DNA of 64,000 bases. It comes from JAIEPX01 sp963725255 (lineage in GTDB: Bacteria > Pseudomonadota > Gammaproteobacteria > JAIEPX01). The DNA is taken from contig CAVRXV010000004.1 in the NCBI GenBank assembly GCA_963725255.1, positions 313,300 to 377,299 on the forward strand, in the 5' to 3' direction. Positions 1 to 8,145 of the stretch are shown piece after piece; the first letter of the stretch is position 1, and each line of letters opens with the position of its first letter. Made by a program: the position numbers and the translations under genes. The notes beneath the pieces are model-generated. The model was not told the origin of the DNA, made no database searches, and worked only from the letters and a program-made list of their open reading frames with translations.

Positions 1-114
1 CGTACGGTTGAAACCTATATAGAAAGTGTAAAATCTAAATTGGGTTGCCACAATAAGACAGAGCTTATTGTGGCAGCCATTAAACATAAATATATCGATG
101 TGGACTCATTTTGA
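1..114 (+). CDS. LuxR-family transcriptional regulator, C-terminal fragment cut by the window edge
   Basis: The first 37 codons are open and end in TGA at 112-114. They read RTVETYIESVKSKLGC followed by NKTELIVAAIK, which is the second half of a LuxR/GerE helix-turn-helix: the recognition helix RTVE(T/N)Y and the following KxKLGC/NK(T/S)EL helix. The same pattern occurs in the regulators at 1374-2129 and 58618-59007. The N-terminal part lies outside the window, so the sensor domain is unknown. It sits 80 bases upstream of an oxygenase gene and may belong to the same regulatory neighbourhood. Confidence 0.8.
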   Translation, partial: RTVETYIESVKSKLGCHNKTELIVAAIKHKYIDVDSF

Positions 115-194
115 TCAGTGCACTCCGTATTTATACGGTGTTAGAATCTACTTAGGTGAATAGAATGCGTACACCATGATTTTTTGGGGGAAAC

Positions 195-1325
195 ATGAAA
201 AGTGAAAAACAGTGCCGAATTGTGAATTATAATAGTGAGAATTTCTCAAATGAAGTATTTGACAGCTTACGTACTGATAGAGTATTTGCCGTAACTAAAC
301 TCCCAGAAGAACTTAAAAGAGCCATCAAGGACCTATTTGATTCAGGAGATAACTTTTTTGATAGTCTGCATGACTATGCACAGAATGAATATCCTGCAAA
401 AATTGAGAATAGAAATACTAGAGGGCTATTTGGTCCACAAGAACATGCATTACTCTGCAACAATGGGGCACGATTTTTTGTTGCTATGAATACTGAGGGC
501 GGGATAAATAACGAGAAAATGCCAATTTATCAAGATAGTCCCGTCATGTCTAATGCTTCTGTGATATTTAATAGCTATACTGATTCTCTTATCGATCGGA
601 TACTGGAATCTATTGCAAATAATCTTGATCTTGATGGTGATGAGTTGAAAAAATCAATTCTTGGAGACGCAGCAATTGGGCTAACACGCTATTATCCGAT
701 TACGCAAAATAGAATTGCCCAATTGTTTAGAAACAATGTTTTAGCGGTTACTGGAAATAATGTTCACCAATTTGATAGTCACAGAGATGTTAATCCCATA
801 ACGCTTCTTGTTTATCGAGGAGGACCACGTGGTTTAATGGTGAAAGACCCAGAATCAGGTAATCTAATACCTTTATCAATTGATTGTGGTGATGAAGCCC
901 ATATTATTATTTTTACAGGGACAATGTTGAAAGAGTTCACTAATGCCAACATTGGAGCACTAGAGCATGAGGTTGTCGCGTCTCCTAAAGAGCAACATCT
1001 TGAAGCACAAATGCATCCACATCATTGGCGTTTTACGTTGGGAAAATTTACTTATTGCAACCTAGAGCAGATTACTCCGATGAAAACAAAAAAAGATGGT
1101 CTGCCCATTAATCCACCACAACCTCGAAAACACCAAAGGCAATATCCAATTGCTCAAGCTAAGTTCTTCTCAGATCATTTAGCGACTGAGAATGTTATAC
1201 GCGAAAAAGTTAGGGCAAAAGAATTTCCAGCTGATGTAGCAAAAATGTATCCTGCTACTGTTAAATATGAGAAATTGTATGTTGATCAACTTGGCGAGGA
1301 CAGTGTGGGTATCTGCGCGTTATAG
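195..1325 (+). CDS. 2-oxoglutarate/Fe(II)-dependent oxygenase of the isopenicillin N synthase-like superfamily
   Basis: A 376-residue protein. The C-terminal half holds the iron-binding set of this superfamily: FDSHRDVNPITLLV supplies His-x-Asp, GALEHEVV supplies the distal His, and an Arg in HHWRFTLGKF sits where the co-substrate-binding Arg is expected. The segment GGPRGLMVKDPESGNLIPL resembles the GGLQV..W..V strand seen in plant and fungal members. Such enzymes hydroxylate, desaturate or cyclise small molecules or amino acids in the cytoplasm; the substrate cannot be read from sequence. A GGGGG ribosome-binding site lies six bases before the ATG. Its neighbours are LuxR-type regulators and an OTU-like protein, not a recognisable biosynthetic cluster. 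Superfamily confident, function unknown. Confidence 0.75.
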   Translation: MKSEKQCRIVNYNSENFSNEVFDSLRTDRVFAVTKLPEELKRAIKDLFDSGDNFFDSLHDYAQNEYPAKIENRNTRGLFGPQEHALLCNNGARFFVAMNTEGGINNEKMPIYQDSPVMSNASVIFNSYTDSLIDRILESIANNLDLDGDELKKSILGDAAIGLTRYYPITQNRIAQLFRNNVLAVTGNNVHQFDSHRDVNPITLLVYRGGPRGLMVKDPESGNLIPLSIDCGDEAHIIIFTGTMLKEFTNANIGALEHEVVASPKEQHLEAQMHPHHWRFTLGKFTYCNLEQITPMKTKKDGLPINPPQPRKHQRQYPIAQAKFFSDHLATENVIREKVRAKEFPADVAKMYPATVKYEKLYVDQLGEDSVGICAL

Positions 1326-1373
1326 ATTTAATCAATAGGGGTCGATGTTAAACTACGAAAGGGACAATCGATA

Positions 1374-2129
1374 ATGGGGAATAATGAGTGTCAAGGATTT
1401 GAGCCTGACAATATAGAAAATGCCATCACCATATTCAATCAAATACCCGAGTGTATTCACTGGAAGGATAGAAACCTTAACTATGTATTAATGAATGATC
1501 ATACTGCCAATCTTGTCGGTTATCCATCATCAGATATTTCATTTAAAGGTGTTTCTGATAAAGATTTGCCCTGCAAAGCTTCAGAATTAGCTGATACATT
1601 TTCTAAAGAAGATCGAATAGTTTTACGGTCAGGGAAAACTATCACAATGGTTAACATTTGCTGCTACAAGAACAACGAGTGGAAATTGATTCTTGGAAGA
1701 AAATCTCCTCTTACTAACAAATCAAATGAAATCATTGGTGTTTACGGTAGAGGAATCGATGTTACTGAATGTGGATTAATGCGCACAACCTTCATGGTGT
1801 TTATTCACGATGAAGCTCGTTTTGGTAAGAATCGCAATGTGCTTAATCAAGCATCTTATATTCTTAAAGAGACTATAGATGATTATGGCTTAAGCCCTCG
1901 CGAATCCGAATGCTTATTTTTTCTGATCAGAGGTAAGACAGCTAAAGAAATCTCTCTGAAACTCGGTATTTCAACTCGCACTGTTGAGAATCATATCATT
2001 AATTTAAAATATAAAATGAAATGCAACAATCGTTCTCAAATAGTAGAGAAGGCAATTTGTGAAGGATTGGGATCCGTCATTCCAAAATCAATATTGATAC
2101 CGGCTAATATAGATCTTCTTCGAGATTAA
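1374..2129 (+). CDS. PAS-domain LuxR-type transcriptional regulator
   Basis: A 251-residue one-component regulator. Residues about 15-130 form a PAS/PAC sensor: IPECIHWKDRNLNYVLMND at the start of the fold, then IIGVYGRGIDVTE at the PAC end. Residues about 178-240 form a LuxR/GerE helix-turn-helix, with LSPRESECLFFLIRGKTAKE and then STRTVENHIINLKYKM. PAS-LuxR proteins of this layout are common in Legionella and Coxiella relatives. It lies between the oxygenase gene and the OTU-like gene, all on the same strand with gaps of 48 and 17 bases, so it could be co-transcribed with and control them. The ligand sensed by the PAS domain is unknown. Confidence 0.85.
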   Translation: MGNNECQGFEPDNIENAITIFNQIPECIHWKDRNLNYVLMNDHTANLVGYPSSDISFKGVSDKDLPCKASELADTFSKEDRIVLRSGKTITMVNICCYKNNEWKLILGRKSPLTNKSNEIIGVYGRGIDVTECGLMRTTFMVFIHDEARFGKNRNVLNQASYILKETIDDYGLSPRESECLFFLIRGKTAKEISLKLGISTRTVENHIINLKYKMKCNNRSQIVEKAICEGLGSVIPKSILIPANIDLLRD

Positions 2130-2146
2130 TAACGGGAGTATAGGTG

Positions 2147-5059
2147 ATGAAAAAGAGCGCTTATAGAGGAACAAAAACGGCAAAATTAGATGAACTTCAG
2201 AAGCAACTTGCAAATGCTGTTAAATCTTTGATTCTGGCGCGTAATGATTATGCAAGTCGAATGAGAGAGGAAGATAAAGGATATTTAGTGCATTCTGTAT
2301 TGGGAGATGGAGAATGTGGATTCACTGCCTTCGGAATTACACGAGAAGCTGCTCTGAAGTTTTTAAAATTACACATTGAGGATATCAAAGACATTGTGGG
2401 CCATGTTGTTTGTGAATTACTTTTAGATGAGGAATTTTATTATTACCTGAGATCTGAAAAGTATATTTCTGATGACATTACCCATGCCCAAATTATAGAA
2501 AGTAGAGAAGTCCTTTTATACAACCCTAAAATAATAAAAGCCTATATTAAATACGACGTTCGAGATAAAAAGGCTGAGAATGGCTGGGCACACCCAGCCA
2601 CTTTACAGGCTCTGGCACACATAAGAAATGTTTCTCTATTCATGTGGGAAACAGATGCTGAAAAGAATCTTATACCACACCGTCAGAAAAAATATTCGAA
2701 ATATATTTGTCCAGGAAGTAAAGACAGGGTCGATATATTATATGAGAATAATAATCACTATTCTCGTCTGGAATTTTTTGGCTTTGAAAATGGGTTTCCC
2801 ACTGAAAATGAAGATAAAATTTGTCGTGTAGGTGGTCGAAAATTCCGAGGAAATCCAACCTATGAAATCAGAGATCCTCATATATTCATTAAAGAGCATG
2901 CTCGTTGCTTCATCTATTTAACCAGTGTTGGGCAGCATTACCATTCCCCAGCGCATTTTCGCTCTCAGATGCTCTATCTCAAGCAAGTGATACTGGGGCA
3001 AATTGAATTGGCAATGAGCATAGATCCGGAACTAATTAAAATTATGCAACCATTCCAGGTCATTATTCTTATTGGTGATAGTTTGCAATCTTATACTCAT
3101 TCAAAGAAAAGTGGGATGACAGTACCCGAACTTAATCCTGATAAGCGCGGTCAGGTCTCTAATGTAGAAAAGCTTGATCTAATATCATGCATTAATGATG
3201 GGAAACACTGGTACAAAAGTATTGAGCCAATTCTCGAGGAAATCAAGGGCTCTATTTTGGAAAAATGTTGTGGTCGAGAAGACTTGGTAAAATTTGAAGT
3301 CAAGTATTGGAGTGAAGAAATCGATCATTACATCGAACACGATGAGGATGCTCTGAGTTTGATGGCTACTATCGAAGATCATTTAAAACAGGGAATTAGT
3401 CATATATGTAAACAAAAAAATGATACTCAATCAAGTCAAGTACATGATGCAGTCAGATTTTTTGAAAGTAAGTCTTTATGTTTATGGGATGTTAGATATC
3501 TTATTGAAGAAGGCATAGGTCTATATTATAAGATACTTCCGAATTTAATCGAAAAAATGTCAGACGTTGATAATAAGAAGTGCTACTTACTCTATACCGC
3601 AAGCATAGATGATATTTTTAGAATTCTTCGCGCAATCATTGAGTATAGCACTGGCATGAAGTGTCCCACCACAAAGCATTTACCGTTTAATGACACTTCA
3701 CCTAATAATAGTAATTTTTCTGATAAAAGCTTGAGTAAAGAAACGAAAAACTCAGGGAAAAAAGCTAAGGATTCTCTAAGTGCTGATGAAATCCGCCAGG
3801 AAAAAATATTGGCTGACCTTACTCGTACTATCGAAACAGAGCTACGTCCCGATTTTATTCATTACACAACTGCTCTCAGGAGAAAGCAAAAAGTAACTGA
3901 GGATAAACTAAGTAGAGAATTGAAAGAAAATGATAAACAGGTAGATCTGATACCGGCATATACTCGTCACTTTAATATAATGATTGAGAATATTCATGCT
4001 GTTTGGAAGGAAATGAATGTCGATAAAAAAATTAATAATGATGCTCAAAAACGGGGAATGTTTATTGCTATGTTAATCGATACATTAATCAGTATTCAGA
4101 AACTATTTCCAGTTGAAATGAATATTTTTAAACGTCATTATGAAGATTCTAAGCAATATATAAGGGTCGTCACACTGAATTTAGGGTGGGATACGGAAGA
4201 CTATTATTCTAGTGTAATAAAGTGCATTGGGTTATATGATGAAAAAAAAGAAGAGATAGGAAGAATGTGGGCCGCCATTAGTACACTTATTTGGAGCTCT
4301 CGAAAACATAAAGCGCATGCAAAATTGGTTCTGCAACGACTCAATTCAATCCACCCTACGCCTAAAGAAATGTTGAAATTACTCGTTGATTGGTATGTAG
4401 AAAACTATATGTGTTGGTTATCTGAAAAAAATGATTTTAACCCCGCAGCCTACTCAGCTTGTTATTTTCATTGCTTTGAGAATCTTATGCGCTATCATGA
4501 AGTGGATGTCTCTGAGCTTTGTAGAAATGAAAAGCCTACTCCTAATGTAGTTGCACCTTCAATATCGCCTGTTTTAAGCGTTGGACAATTTCAGCATACC
4601 CCGTCAGCCACTCCTATTGAAATAAATGAATCACTATTAGAGAGCATAATTACAGAAGAACAAGCAATTGTGGAATCTGTGGCGTCTTCTATTGATTTCA
4701 GCTGGAATACCTATGATCTGCCTGAAAATTGGATGCTGCAATACACGGATATTTTCAAAGTGTATGTTGTGGCTAAGCAAAAAGATAAGCAATCTGATAA
4801 AGAAGCCATTCAATCCGTTTTAAAATCATGCGTCGATTTACTAGGAAAAATAAATCACAACGCAAATAAACTCCTTGCCAGTATTAATTCTATAGGCGAT
4901 GTAACGGAGTTTTTTATGAAGATATATCACTTTGAAGAAGGAAAGCAAGATCAAATATTTGAGAGAACTCGTCAAACGTGCGTATTTATTATTATTTTTA
5001 TTCAACAATATTATGAAAAAAAGCGCTTAAAAGATCAGGTGATTCCTAGGCTGCAATAA
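2147..5059 (+). CDS. Large protein with an N-terminal OTU-like cysteine protease domain; candidate host-directed deubiquitinase
   Basis: About 970 residues, starting at the ATG that follows GGGAG (an in-frame GTG lies just upstream). Residues about 46-212 match the OTU protease pattern: VLGDGECGFTAFG gives the Asp54/Cys57 nucleophile motif (family form GDGxCxFxA), GWAHPATLQALAHIRNVSLF fits the internal W...L.ALA segment, and NNNHYSRLEFF supplies His204 and the following aromatic residue. No signal peptide is evident. The remaining 750 residues are charged, helix-rich and unrecognised; a short Ser/Lys-rich linker lies near residues 520-545. Bacterial OTU proteins in Legionella and Coxiella are secreted deubiquitinases, so a type IV effector role is plausible. 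The assignment rests on motifs; the tail is unassigned. Confidence 0.6.
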   Translation: MKKSAYRGTKTAKLDELQKQLANAVKSLILARNDYASRMREEDKGYLVHSVLGDGECGFTAFGITREAALKFLKLHIEDIKDIVGHVVCELLLDEEFYYYLRSEKYISDDITHAQIIESREVLLYNPKIIKAYIKYDVRDKKAENGWAHPATLQALAHIRNVSLFMWETDAEKNLIPHRQKKYSKYICPGSKDRVDILYENNNHYSRLEFFGFENGFPTENEDKICRVGGRKFRGNPTYEIRDPHIFIKEHARCFIYLTSVGQHYHSPAHFRSQMLYLKQVILGQIELAMSIDPELIKIMQPFQVIILIGDSLQSYTHSKKSGMTVPELNPDKRGQVSNVEKLDLISCINDGKHWYKSIEPILEEIKGSILEKCCGREDLVKFEVKYWSEEIDHYIEHDEDALSLMATIEDHLKQGISHICKQKNDTQSSQVHDAVRFFESKSLCLWDVRYLIEEGIGLYYKILPNLIEKMSDVDNKKCYLLYTASIDDIFRILRAIIEYSTGMKCPTTKHLPFNDTSPNNSNFSDKSLSKETKNSGKKAKDSLSADEIRQEKILADLTRTIETELRPDFIHYTTALRRKQKVTEDKLSRELKENDKQVDLIPAYTRHFNIMIENIHAVWKEMNVDKKINNDAQKRGMFIAMLIDTLISIQKLFPVEMNIFKRHYEDSKQYIRVVTLNLGWDTEDYYSSVIKCIGLYDEKKEEIGRMWAAISTLIWSSRKHKAHAKLVLQRLNSIHPTPKEMLKLLVDWYVENYMCWLSEKNDFNPAAYSACYFHCFENLMRYHEVDVSELCRNEKPTPNVVAPSISPVLSVGQFQHTPSATPIEINESLLESIITEEQAIVESVASSIDFSWNTYDLPENWMLQYTDIFKVYVVAKQKDKQSDKEAIQSVLKSCVDLLGKINHNANKLLASINSIGDVTEFFMKIYHFEEGKQDQIFERTRQTCVFIIIFIQQYYEKKRLKDQVIPRLQ

Positions 5060-5085
5060 AAAGAAAAAATATTAAGGGATGAAAT

Positions 5086-6441
5086 CTAGAGTACTACAGT
5101 TTCATTATATTGAGGTATTTTAGTTTTCCAACCTAAATTTTCAGTAATATGTTGTTGCATAGCGAGTGCTGAATTATGTTCGCCGTGAGTAATAAAAACT
5201 TCTTTAGGCGCTTTTTTAAATTTTTTAAGCCAACCTAAAATCTCAGCATAATCAGCATGAGCCGATGTATTGCTTAATTCGCAGACCTCAGCGTTGATTT
5301 GTATAGTTTCGCCTAATAATTTAATGCTTTTTTCGCCGGCTGCTATTCGTGCTCCGCGAGTTCCTTCAGCTTGATATCCTGTTAGTAAAATACAGTTATT
5401 ATCATCGGGTCCGAAAGTTTTAATGTGATGAAGCACGCGCCCACCTGTTATCATTCCACTTGCTGAAATTATGATTTTAGGTCCTGGCTTTTCATCGAGT
5501 TTTTTTGATTCTTCAGGCGTATTAATGTAAGTGGCACTTTCGCACACTTCTTTAGCAAGTTTGTAAGAAAGATTATGTTCATGAGGATAATTCCAGAATA
5601 ATTCAGTGGCACTGATAGCCATTGGACTGTCTAAATAAATTGGAATATCAGCTATTCGTCGTTGTGATTTCAGCTGGTGTAAATAATACAAAATATTTTG
5701 TGCTCTACCGACTGCAAAAGCAGGTATCACAAGAACGCCCCCTCGATCGCAAACGCGATTAACAATTTCACCTAGCTGGTCGATGGGATTATTCACATCA
5801 TGTAATCGATCCCCATACGTTGATTCCAATACTAAATAATCGCACGTATCAATTTGATTAGGTGGTTTCATAATGGGATCATTCATGCGTCCAATATCAC
5901 CCGAAAATAAAACGCTAGTCTGTTCAGTGAAAATCCTCACCATTGAAGCGCCTAAAATATGTCCCGCATGTTGTAATCGAAAACTAAAAAAATCCGTTAA
6001 ACTAAAATCATGTCCAAAAGGTACTGTGACGAAATGTTTTAATGCGGCTTCTGCATCTTCTATAGTGTACAAGGGGAGGGCAGGATGATGTTTTGAATAA
6101 CCATATTTATTCGCCCGTAAGGCCTCTTCTTCTTGAATATGTGCGCTATCAGGTAATAAAATCCGGCACAAATCAGCTGTTGCAGGGCTACAATAGATTT
6201 TTCCTCTGAATCCATTTTTAACTAATAACGGAATATATCCTGAATGATCGATATGCGCGTGAGTCAGCATTACCGCATTGATCTCATGCGGATCAAAAGG
6301 CAGCGCGCTCCAGTTTCGCAATCGCAACTCTTTCAACCCTTGAAACAAGCCGCAATCCACCAGAAACTGGTGCCCCTCGCTCTTAACCAAGTACTTTGAT
6401 CCGGTTACCGTTCCCGCTGCCCCACAAAATGTGAGTTCCAT
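5086..6441 (-). CDS. MBL-fold metallo-hydrolase with beta-CASP and RMMBL domains (RNA-processing exo/endonuclease type)
   Basis: A roughly 450-residue protein of the bacterial beta-CASP family related to CPSF-73. It begins MELTFCGAAGTVTGSKYLV, the usual opening for this group. HAHIDHSG at residues 61-68 is the metal-binding HxHxDH motif. The beta-CASP and RMMBL parts carry VLESTYGDR, IIISASGMITGGR and a C-terminal ITHGEHNSA. I chose the second ATG: GGAG lies six bases upstream of it, whereas the ATG seven codons earlier has only a GGG directly abutting it. Family members cleave RNA in the cytoplasm and bind two zinc ions. The gene is convergent with the OTU-like gene and appears monocistronic. 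Confidence 0.85.
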   Translation of the reverse strand: MELTFCGAAGTVTGSKYLVKSEGHQFLVDCGLFQGLKELRLRNWSALPFDPHEINAVMLTHAHIDHSGYIPLLVKNGFRGKIYCSPATADLCRILLPDSAHIQEEEALRANKYGYSKHHPALPLYTIEDAEAALKHFVTVPFGHDFSLTDFFSFRLQHAGHILGASMVRIFTEQTSVLFSGDIGRMNDPIMKPPNQIDTCDYLVLESTYGDRLHDVNNPIDQLGEIVNRVCDRGGVLVIPAFAVGRAQNILYYLHQLKSQRRIADIPIYLDSPMAISATELFWNYPHEHNLSYKLAKEVCESATYINTPEESKKLDEKPGPKIIISASGMITGGRVLHHIKTFGPDDNNCILLTGYQAEGTRGARIAAGEKSIKLLGETIQINAEVCELSNTSAHADYAEILGWLKKFKKAPKEVFITHGEHNSALAMQQHITENLGWKTKIPQYNETVVL

Positions 6442-6581
6442 ATATGCTCCAATTGATTCCATCCCTACTTGTAGTATAGCGCGGTTTTGGGATAATATTT
6501 TTGATTTTATAACGATGTGAGTCTTTTGGCTATGCTATCCGTTGCTTCTATCGTGTTGTAAATCATGGAATGTGTTATAGA

Positions 6582-7319
6582 ATGTCGCTCTTGAGCAAAA
6601 TTAAAGAAATCTATACAGGCTATTCGTATGGGAAATATGCCAAATCACTTAAAACGGACCTCAATATACGCTACCCGACCTATAAATCAATGGATGAGTT
6701 TATTGATATTGAGCAATTGAAATCGCTCGATCCTATTATCACTCAGTTCATCAAAAATTACTTTAACAATTCACCCAAACAAGATCAAAAATTTCACATC
6801 GGGCCGTTCCCCTTAAAAACTTGGCAGGCAAGATTGACGGAGGCATATCATATTTTTCTGAAAGAACAAGCGCTCAACGAAAAATATAGCTATTTTGATC
6901 TCAATAAAACTGAGAGATGTGAGTGGACATATTATGCTGAGCAACTTCCTGAAGTGGTAGAGTTTATCAAAACATTGCCTTTTAAATCGATAGGTAGAAT
7001 CATGCTGATATTTGATAAGGGTGAAGCAAGTATTACACCCCACAGGGATCATGTTTATTCTGATCAATGTCACGAATTTATTTGGTTCAATTCAAACAAG
7101 AAGAAAAAGTTTTATGTTTATCATTCTGGAGTTAAAAAATACATCACAAGTTTTTCAGCTTGGTTTGATACTGTTAATCAATTTCATGGCGCTGATCCGG
7201 CGGGTGAATTAAATTACAGCATTCGAGTGGACGGAATCTTCACGGATGAATTCCGAAAACAAATCCCCTCTCCCGACATTAATCCTGCTTCAACACCTTC
7301 ACTTTGGGCCAGCTTGTGA
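6582..7319 (+). CDS. Putative 2-oxoglutarate/Fe(II) oxygenase resembling aspartyl/asparaginyl beta-hydroxylases
   Basis: About 245 residues with no clear close relative that I recognise. The C-terminal half carries an iron-binding pattern: ITPHRDHVYS supplies His-x-Asp, VNQFHGADPAG supplies the distal His, and NYSIRVDGIFTDEFR places an Arg after it. The order and spacing fit the cupin-fold 2-oxoglutarate oxygenases, particularly the aspartyl hydroxylase-like branch. The ATG at 6582 is preferred because GGA lies 12 bases upstream; an ATG four codons earlier has no ribosome-binding site. It is a single gene between the beta-CASP hydrolase and the toxin-antitoxin pair. Substrate unknown. Confidence 0.55.
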   Translation: MSLLSKIKEIYTGYSYGKYAKSLKTDLNIRYPTYKSMDEFIDIEQLKSLDPIITQFIKNYFNNSPKQDQKFHIGPFPLKTWQARLTEAYHIFLKEQALNEKYSYFDLNKTERCEWTYYAEQLPEVVEFIKTLPFKSIGRIMLIFDKGEASITPHRDHVYSDQCHEFIWFNSNKKKKFYVYHSGVKKYITSFSAWFDTVNQFHGADPAGELNYSIRVDGIFTDEFRKQIPSPDINPASTPSLWASL

Positions 7320-7389
7320 GAGAAAATCAGCATTCATATTAATTACAAAAACCTACGATAACTCTAGGCACGATTATGACGCTCGTAGC

Positions 7390-7758
7390 TTAAAACTGGT
7401 AATCAATAAGGGTATTCAGCCGTTGAATGATATCAACAACTTCTCGGTGCTGTAGTTGTGCCAGGCGATGTGTTGCAATGCGCTGGTGTGAGATTGCTCT
7501 GCAATGTTCTACTAGCGCATAGCTTAAAGTTGATAAACTATCTCGTGCAGGAATTTCAATATGCAAGCTAGCAAATTTTTTATGCGACTGGCTACTCAGT
7601 GGGCACACAAAGATAATTGGTGGCTCAGAGTCCAATATTATTTGATTCGTTAATACCACAACTGGCCTTACCTTTCCTACTTCACCTTTCTTTGAAGGAT
7701 TGAGCTTGGCTAGATAAATGCCGCCCTGCGTCAGGATTGGATCAGCGCCACCAGTCAT
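7390..7758 (-). CDS. PemK/MazF-family toxin (mRNA interferase)
   Basis: A 122-residue toxin of the MazF/PemK/CcdB fold. The diagnostic strands are present: GGIYLAKLNPSKKGEVGKVRPVVVLTNQ in the N-terminal part, then IFVCPLSS, and a C-terminal helix ending in DIIQRLNTLI. MazF proteins are sequence-specific endoribonucleases that stop translation. The start codon lies inside the end of the antitoxin gene (17-base overlap), the usual translational coupling for such pairs. Confidence 0.88.
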   Translation of the reverse strand: MTGGADPILTQGGIYLAKLNPSKKGEVGKVRPVVVLTNQIILDSEPPIIFVCPLSSQSHKKFASLHIEIPARDSLSTLSYALVEHCRAISHQRIATHRLAQLQHREVVDIIQRLNTLIDYQF

Positions 7759-8008
7759 CGCGATCTTCTATTTTTTCACCGGAAAAGCCTTCGTCAAGAG
7801 CCTCTGACTCAGTGATATAGTGCTTATCTTTACGCATGGCTTGAAAACTTTTTACCATGGATCTTAGCATCATCTCCTTTTCTATCCGCGCCACCTCATG
7901 TTTGACTGCGACTCGAATAAATTCAGTGCGCGAGATTCCCATGCGCTCGGCAAGGCGCGCGCTTTCAGCTGCAAGCCGTCCTGGTAGTGTAATTGATAAT
8001 GCGGTCAT
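7742..8008 (-). CDS. Ribbon-helix-helix antitoxin partner of the MazF-type toxin
   Basis: An 88-residue protein. The N-terminus ALSITLPGRLAAESARLAER followed by MGISRTEFIRVAVKHEV is a ribbon-helix-helix DNA-binding domain (CopG/MazE9-like). The acidic C-terminal tail, ending EKIEDRDDWWR, is the expected toxin-binding extension. It precedes and overlaps the toxin gene. Antitoxins of this type dimerise, neutralise the toxin and repress their own promoter; AT-rich repeats of ATATG/CATAT cover its promoter (8019-8060) and are plausible operator sites. Confidence 0.85.
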   Translation of the reverse strand: MTALSITLPGRLAAESARLAERMGISRTEFIRVAVKHEVARIEKEMMLRSMVKSFQAMRKDKHYITESEALDEGFSGEKIEDRDDWWR

Positions 8009-8040
8009 AGTGTCATCTCATATAAATATTCATATTAATA

Positions 8041-8069
8041 ATTATATGATAATTGATATGAAAAGTCAA
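8041..8069 (-). promoter_or_regulatory. Sigma-70-type promoter of the toxin-antitoxin operon, with flanking ATATG/CATAT repeats
   Basis: On the minus strand TTGACT (8069-8064) and a perfect TATAAT (8046-8041) are separated by 17 bases, 33 bases before the antitoxin ATG. CATAT/ATATG half-sites at 8019-8060 overlap it and suggest autoregulation by the ribbon-helix-helix antitoxin. The operator role is inferred. Confidence 0.7.
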
Positions 8070-8145
8070 GTTTCAATATGGTTTTGGCATGCTACTAACA
8101 TATATGTTAGAGTCTGCAGAAATGAATCACCATATGAGGGACTTT

